A stretch of DNA of 64,000 nucleotides from Paenibacillus montanisoli. GTDB taxonomy: Bacteria > Bacillota > Bacilli > Paenibacillales > Paenibacillaceae. Below, in pieces: positions 59,751-64,000 of the stretch (the first letter of the stretch is position 1; each line of letters opens with the position of its first letter). The stretch spans positions 124,001-188,000 of the forward strand of contig NZ_QLUW01000003.1 in assembly GCF_003268025.1 (NCBI RefSeq). The letters run 5' to 3'. Below the pieces are notes generated by a model, which was given only the letters and a program-made list of their open reading frames with translations, searched no databases and was not told the origin of the DNA. The position numbers and the translations under genes were made by a program.

Positions 59751-61778
59751 CTATTGCTGCAGAGAAGGCATCTGCTGGAAGGTCAGGTTGATCGGCAGGT
59801 AACTGCCGGATGCGAGCGTAAAGACAAGGTCGAGCGTTTCCGGCGCCGCTCCCGTGCGGTAGAGGACGGCCGTTTCGTTCGGGTCGAGCAGCGCGCTATC
59901 GGTCGTCACCGGTACGAGCGTGCCGTTCACGATGAACGCGCCTGCGTAGTGGCCGCCTCTGCCGTTCACGCCTACAAGCGTATTCGGCGCGACATGCACC
60001 TTCATTTTGTATAGGACGCCGAAGTTGCCGAGATCGTATTCCAGCAGGCCGGTCATCTCGTCGATGCCGTCAATCAGCTTGTCGAGCTTGCCTTCGCCGA
60101 GCACGATGCGCTGCGGCTTCAAGCCGAGAGACTCGTTCGTGCTAAGATCGATCACCCTGTCGGCGTAATCGAAGGTACCTCGTACGTGCTTATTATCGCG
60201 CGGCATAACAGTTAAATCGTCGAGCACCGGAAGCGGATCTTGACCATCCTGCACGACGACGATCCGGTAACGGATATTGTAGTCGGAGACGACGTCGGCG
60301 TAAGCCGAGAAGACGTCGCCAGGCTTAAGCGGTACCTTCGACATCTCGGGAATCAGCACCTGCGACTCGCCCGGATTCAGCGATATGTAGTTTGCCGGCG
60401 CGTTTTTGTTCATTGCGTCCATGTAACGGATCGTCGCCATCTTGCCGGCCATGATCGTGGATTTATCCGGTCCGCCTTTGCCCCAAGCGCCTACCCCGAC
60501 AGTCGCAACCCTGTTGTCCGTATTTGTCGCAACCAAGTACATCTTCAGCGGGAAGCTTGCTCCGCTCTCGTTATAGAACAAGAATCTGGTCGCGCCCGAA
60601 AGCACCGTGTCATAAACGAGGCCGGTTGTCGTAAAGCGCTCCGGACTGTTGCTGTGCACGAGCCTTGCCGCTTCATTCGTGAAAGAATAGGAAACGGCCG
60701 GGTAAGTAAGCACTTCCGCGCCGTCCATGTCGAATTTGCGTCCGACCGGCGTGAAGAGCAGATTAAATTCTTCCTCGGTGTACATAATTTCAGAGGAGAC
60801 CGTGATCATTTTCGTAATGGTGCCGGTCAACCCGCCGCCGTCCTTGACCTCAAGCGTGACCGCATGCTCGCCTTCGCTGAAGAAGGCAGGAGCGTTCCCC
60901 GTCCATTTGGTCGCGGCGATATCATTGTTCTCGTCGGTGCTCGTGCTCGTATACACGATTGGCTCCCCAATGCGATAGACGGTCTTATCCGTCGTAAAAT
61001 CCGCTGCAGGAGGCAGATTCGGCATCTTCACATCCACCGTGACGCTGTACGGCTCGCTCCATACGCCGTTCTCGCCTTGCACCCAACGCGTGACGGTATG
61101 CGGACCGGCTTCCATGAATACGTCCTGCCGGCCTTCCCAGCGTTCGCGTTCATTCATTGGATCGACTATTGTCGGTACGCCATCGACAAAGTATTGAACG
61201 ACGGTTTCTCCGGCGATGATTTCGGAGGGCTGCACGGCGAACTCGGCCGACGGCGGGGCCGCCCAATTGATGACCGTTTCGGTGCCGCGGGAGATTATGC
61301 GGCTTCCGGTCAGGTTCGACCACATGCGCAAGGGCACCATGAGCGAGCCCTTCAGGATAAAAGTCGGTCCGGGGCCTTTGACGGCTTCGCCGTTGATTTT
61401 GATGATATCGCTGCCCGGCTTGAAACGGAGCTCGATCGAGCCGGCGGTTGCGATCGATTCCTTCGTCTTCGCGTTATAGGACAGCTTGTAGCCGAAAGGT
61501 CCGGCAATCCCGTTCAGCGCGGCGTACGAGGAGCTGGATTTGATCGTAAGCGGCTGCGCGGCCTGAAGCGGCTTCTTGTTGAACAGCATCGCTTTGCTGT
61601 TCTTCTTCAGCACCAGTTCATTGGTCAAAACCTGCTTGATTGGAACCGACTGCAGACCGGGATTTGCGGAGATAATCGGCTCAGCGGGAGCGGTCGTGCC
61701 TTCAGCCGACAGCGGGGTCGATTGAAGCAAGGTGATTAAAGCGGCGGATAAGACAGCTAAATGCTTCAGTGATTTCAT
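59751..61778 (-). CDS. Secreted protein with copper-amine-oxidase-N-like and PKD-like domains
   Basis: The 675-residue protein has a signal peptide (about 1-25, cut after LSA), then a stalk-type copper amine oxidase N domain (IELRFKPGSDIIKINGEAVKGPGPTFILKGSLMVPLRMW, about 110-150) and a PKD-like beta domain (DKTVYRIGEPIVYTSTSTDENNDI, about 255-320). The C-terminal half is beta-rich and unknown. It likely sits in the cell wall or is released; similar proteins are common in Paenibacillus without known role. ATG 61778 has GAAGGAGTAAGGAA. Confidence 0.8.
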   Translation of the reverse strand: MKSLKHLAVLSAALITLLQSTPLSAEGTTAPAEPIISANPGLQSVPIKQVLTNELVLKKNSKAMLFNKKPLQAAQPLTIKSSSSYAALNGIAGPFGYKLSYNAKTKESIATAGSIELRFKPGSDIIKINGEAVKGPGPTFILKGSLMVPLRMWSNLTGSRIISRGTETVINWAAPPSAEFAVQPSEIIAGETVVQYFVDGVPTIVDPMNERERWEGRQDVFMEAGPHTVTRWVQGENGVWSEPYSVTVDVKMPNLPPAADFTTDKTVYRIGEPIVYTSTSTDENNDIAATKWTGNAPAFFSEGEHAVTLEVKDGGGLTGTITKMITVSSEIMYTEEEFNLLFTPVGRKFDMDGAEVLTYPAVSYSFTNEAARLVHSNSPERFTTTGLVYDTVLSGATRFLFYNESGASFPLKMYLVATNTDNRVATVGVGAWGKGGPDKSTIMAGKMATIRYMDAMNKNAPANYISLNPGESQVLIPEMSKVPLKPGDVFSAYADVVSDYNIRYRIVVVQDGQDPLPVLDDLTVMPRDNKHVRGTFDYADRVIDLSTNESLGLKPQRIVLGEGKLDKLIDGIDEMTGLLEYDLGNFGVLYKMKVHVAPNTLVGVNGRGGHYAGAFIVNGTLVPVTTDSALLDPNETAVLYRTGAAPETLDLVFTLASGSYLPINLTFQQMPSLQQ

Positions 61779-61896
61779 TTCCTTACTCCTTCTTTAAAGA
61801 CGAAATAATTGAAAATTGGATGACAGATGTATAAACGGCGTTTTTTACCATAAAGTTGCGGTTTGCTTAAAAGTTTTTTCGTCCCTAGGGCGGCCC

Positions 61897-61925
61897 TTTA
61901 GATTGATGTTCATTTGTGTTAAAAT
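61897..61925 (+). promoter_or_regulatory. Promoter with internal operator of the deoR-type gene
   Basis: TTTAGA (61897-61902), 17 bases, TAAAAT (61920-61925). The spacer holds TGTTCATTTGTG (61907-61918), nearly the same as TGTTCATATGTG at 62746-62757. This implies autoregulation by the gene product. Confidence 0.6.
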
Positions 61926-61953
61926 GAGTGAAAAAAACGACGAGGGATTGTGC

Positions 61954-62730
61954 ATGCTGCCACTACAACGCAAACAAGCATTACTAACTTATCTGGCCCG
62001 GCAAGGGGCTGCCACGATGAAGGAGCTCAGCGACCATTTCGGCGTGTCGGAAATGACGATCCGCCGGGACATCCAGCTGCTGGAGCAGGAGAATCGCGTG
62101 CAGCGCTCCCATGGCGGCGTCATTTACCGGGAACTGGCTTCGGGAGGCGAGGAGCCGGACCTGGCTACGAAACAGGCGCATAACGTGGATGTTAAGGAGC
62201 GGCTGGCGCTTTATGCGGCGGAACATTTCGTGAAGAGCAGGGATGTGCTCATTCTCGAGAACGGCACGACGGTTTCGCGCATGGCCGAGCATTTGAGCGC
62301 ATTCGACCAGCTGACGCTGCTCACGAACGGGATGGATACGCTCAGCCGGTTCCGGCCATTCGTGTCTGAGCGCCATGCGATCATTTGCTGCGGCGGCATG
62401 CTGCGGGAAGTATCGGGCACGTTCGTCGGGCCGGTGGCGGAGCAATTCTTCGCGGAGTACCACGCGGACACGCTGTTTCTGTCGGCGCTCGGCTTCAATC
62501 CGGAGGCTGGCTTCACCGATCCGAACCTGCTCGATACGCAGGTGAAGAAGGCGATGATCCGCTCGGCGAAGAAGGTTGTCATGCTGCTTGACTCCTCGAA
62601 GCTCGGAAAACGGTATTTCTCTACGGTCGCCCATCTCGCGGATATCGATGTGCTTGTCACGGACGAAGGCATCTCGGATGAGCACAAGCAGCTCATGGAG
62701 GAAAGCGGAGTTGAGCTGCATACCGTATAG
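61954..62730 (+). CDS. DeoR family transcriptional regulator (mannose/fructose type)
   Basis: The 258-residue protein has the N-terminal helix-turn-helix (MKELSDHFGVSEMTIRRDIQLLEQENRVQRSHGGVI) and the sensor domain with ILENGTTVSRMAEHL, LTNGMDTLSR and DSSKLGKRYFS. The ligand is probably a sugar phosphate. ATG 61954 follows GAGGG; a longer frame would add about 46 residues over the promoter. It is followed by a phosphomannose-isomerase-like gene with the same operator motif, so it probably controls that gene. Confidence 0.88.
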   Translation: MLPLQRKQALLTYLARQGAATMKELSDHFGVSEMTIRRDIQLLEQENRVQRSHGGVIYRELASGGEEPDLATKQAHNVDVKERLALYAAEHFVKSRDVLILENGTTVSRMAEHLSAFDQLTLLTNGMDTLSRFRPFVSERHAIICCGGMLREVSGTFVGPVAEQFFAEYHADTLFLSALGFNPEAGFTDPNLLDTQVKKAMIRSAKKVVMLLDSSKLGKRYFSTVAHLADIDVLVTDEGISDEHKQLMEESGVELHTV

Positions 62731-62740
62731 GTGGACATTT

Positions 62741-62793
62741 TTGGGTGTTCATATGTGTGAATTTATGATATATTATGATCAGTAAATGAACAT
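62741..62793 (+). promoter_or_regulatory. Promoter and operators of the isomerase gene
   Basis: TTGGGT (62741-62746), 17 bases, TATGAT (62764-62769), with TGTTCATATGTG (62746-62757) in the spacer and an inverted AATGAACAT (62785-62793) downstream of the -10 box. The paired sites frame the promoter in the way expected for repressor looping or dual binding. Confidence 0.65.
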
Positions 62794-62813
62794 TGGATAA
62801 AAAGGAGCGGGGC

Positions 62814-64000
62814 GTGAACATGAAAGCAGCTTACAATAAGGAACCGGTTGTTGCCATCCAGGGTTGGGAGCACGAGGCTTGGGCGGGCTACGAAGCAATT
62901 GGGAAAACGGTGCGTGCGGCACTTGCAGGCACGGGCAAAGACAAATCGATCGTCGTCGTAGAATGCTATCCCGGCGTCCGGCAAGAGGAAGTGCTGGCGG
63001 GACTGTCCGCTTCGCTGCAGCCTGCGCTCGTCATTCAAGCGGAGGATGCAGCGCTCGACCCGGCCGAGGCGGACCGCATAGTCGAGCGCTATATGACCGA
63101 TGATCGCGTTTTCGGCTATATGGCTCCTTTTCGCATTGAAGAGTTTTATGTGCCTGAGAAGCTGAAGCGGCTGCAAGACCGGATCGAAGCGGCCGGCAGC
63201 GGCGTTATTATCGTGATCGGCTTCGGCGCATCGCTGGTCGCGGACGGGGATGTGCTGCTGTACGCAGACCTGGCGCGTTGGGAAATTCAGCAGCGCTATC
63301 GTTCGAAGGAATACGCCAACTGGCGGACGAACATCGTCGAAACGGATATTCTCCGTCTCTATAAGCGCGGCTTCTTCTTCGAGTGGCGCATGGCCGACCG
63401 GCTCAAGAAAACGCTGCTTCCTCGCATCGACTATTACTTGGACACGAACGTGAAGGACGAGCCGAAGCTGGTTTCGCGGCAGGCGCTGTTCGCCGGCCTT
63501 GGGCAGACGGCAAACCGGCCGTTCCGGCTCGTGCCGTATTTCGATCCGGGCGTCTGGGGCGGAACGTGGCTGGAGGCCAACATCGACCTGCCGCAGAAGA
63601 ATCATCCGTACGCTTGGGGCTTCGACGGCGTTCCGGAGGAGAACAGCCTGTATTTCCAGTACGGCGGGCTTCGGCTAGAGCTGCCGTCGATCAATCTGGT
63701 TTTCTTCGAATCCGTCAAACTGCTTGGGGAGAAGGTGTACTCGCGCTTCGGGGCGGAGTTCCCCATTCGCTTCGACTTCTTGGATACGATCGGCGGCCAG
63801 AACTTGAGCTTGCAGGTGCATCCGACGACCGAATATATCCGGGAGCAGTTCGGCATGCCGTATACGCAGGATGAGAGCTATTACATCCTCGAGGCCGTGC
63901 CGGGCGCCGAGGTTTATCTGGGACTTCGGGAAAACGTGGATTCCGCGCAAATGCTGGCCGACTTGCGCAAGGCGCAGCAAGGGGGATTCGCTTTCCCGGC
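62814..64000 (+). CDS. Class I mannose-6-phosphate-isomerase-like enzyme with N-terminal extension (3' truncated)
   Basis: About 395 residues are visible before the window ends. Residues 1-200 form an N-terminal domain with Rossmann-like strands (SIVVVECYPG, GVIIVIGFGASL) that resembles a nucleoside/sugar kinase fold without a P-loop. The following cupin part has the phosphomannose isomerase zinc motif LSLQVHPTTEY and DESYYILEA. The enzyme should interconvert mannose-6-P and fructose-6-P, or a related pair. GTG 62814 is preferred because GGAG is 6 bases upstream; ATG 62820 is the alternative. The operator and promoter lie just before it. Confidence 0.82.
   Translation, partial: MNMKAAYNKEPVVAIQGWEHEAWAGYEAIGKTVRAALAGTGKDKSIVVVECYPGVRQEEVLAGLSASLQPALVIQAEDAALDPAEADRIVERYMTDDRVFGYMAPFRIEEFYVPEKLKRLQDRIEAAGSGVIIVIGFGASLVADGDVLLYADLARWEIQQRYRSKEYANWRTNIVETDILRLYKRGFFFEWRMADRLKKTLLPRIDYYLDTNVKDEPKLVSRQALFAGLGQTANRPFRLVPYFDPGVWGGTWLEANIDLPQKNHPYAWGFDGVPEENSLYFQYGGLRLELPSINLVFFESVKLLGEKVYSRFGAEFPIRFDFLDTIGGQNLSLQVHPTTEYIREQFGMPYTQDESYYILEAVPGAEVYLGLRENVDSAQMLADLRKAQQGGFAFP

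Noticed and set aside
60240-61739. 499-codon plus-strand frame opposite the secreted protein
   Set aside because: The minus-strand product has a signal peptide, strong RBS and recognised domains; the plus frame has Arg/His/Asp-rich shadow composition.

Overview
The window looks like chromosomal DNA from an endospore-forming, aerobic Gram-positive bacterium of the Paenibacillus/Cohnella type. The evidence is strong AGGAGG ribosome binding sites with many TTG and GTG starts, moderately high GC, a caa3 oxidase operon in Bacillales order (ctaC-D-E-F-G), a gerA-type germination operon, a YhcN-family spore lipoprotein, YesM/YesN two-component genes beside an Lpl-type sugar importer without its own ATPase, and CcpA-like cre sites. 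No rRNA, tRNA, phage, IS element or CRISPR array was seen. The genus is an inference. The first and last genes are cut by the window edges.

Layout. 1-4.2 kb: end of a GH4 alpha-galactosidase, a pirin, a DoxX membrane protein with its MarR-type regulator (matching palindromes in both promoters), and a spore lipoprotein with a sigma-G-like promoter. 4.4-10 kb: cytochrome caa3 oxidase and assembly genes behind a near-consensus sigma-A promoter. 10-15.9 kb: a sugar operon (DUF4432 mutarotase-like protein, DeoR repressor, class I aldolase, Gfo/Idh/MocA dehydrogenase, PfkB kinase, lyxose-isomerase-like cupin) with DeoR-like palindromes. 15.9-19.6 kb: FadR-type regulator divergent from glycolate oxidase genes glcD-glcF. 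19.7-21.4 kb: small membrane and hypothetical genes. 21.4-25.9 kb: a YtrA-type GntR regulator with two ABC systems and a 32-bp operator-like palindrome. 26-29.5 kb: gerA-type operon whose first gene overruns the second. 29.6-31.5 kb: soluble PAS/MCP protein and an NAD-dependent epimerase. 31.5-34.3 kb: an intergenic repeat cluster, then prpB-prpD without prpC. 34.4-37.1 kb: an exporter with an N-terminal zinc-ribbon region plus a DUF1854 protein, a pair known from cyanophycin loci.

37.2-58 kb is the most distinctive part, a glycan-use locus: YesN/YesM regulators, an unclassified TIM-barrel-like enzyme, two permeases and a binding lipoprotein, a second unclassified large enzyme, a GH101-like endo-alpha-N-acetylgalactosaminidase, CutC, an asparaginase-II-family protein, a sugar isomerase/epimerase, a GH29 fucosidase and a CxPxR sulfatase. 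None of the enzymes shows a signal peptide. The likely scheme is that a sulfated, fucosylated oligosaccharide is bound outside by the lipoprotein, imported, and taken apart in the cytoplasm. The first enzyme gene and the transporter operon each have a copy of the same roughly 105-bp promoter module with a cre-like site, which would couple their expression and place both under catabolite repression.

58-64 kb: a second repeat cluster, a two-domain acyltransferase, a secreted protein with a copper-amine-oxidase-N-like domain and a PKD-like domain, and a DeoR regulator followed by a mannose-6-phosphate-isomerase-like enzyme with an unusual N-terminal domain, both with the same TGTTCAT-type operator in their promoters.
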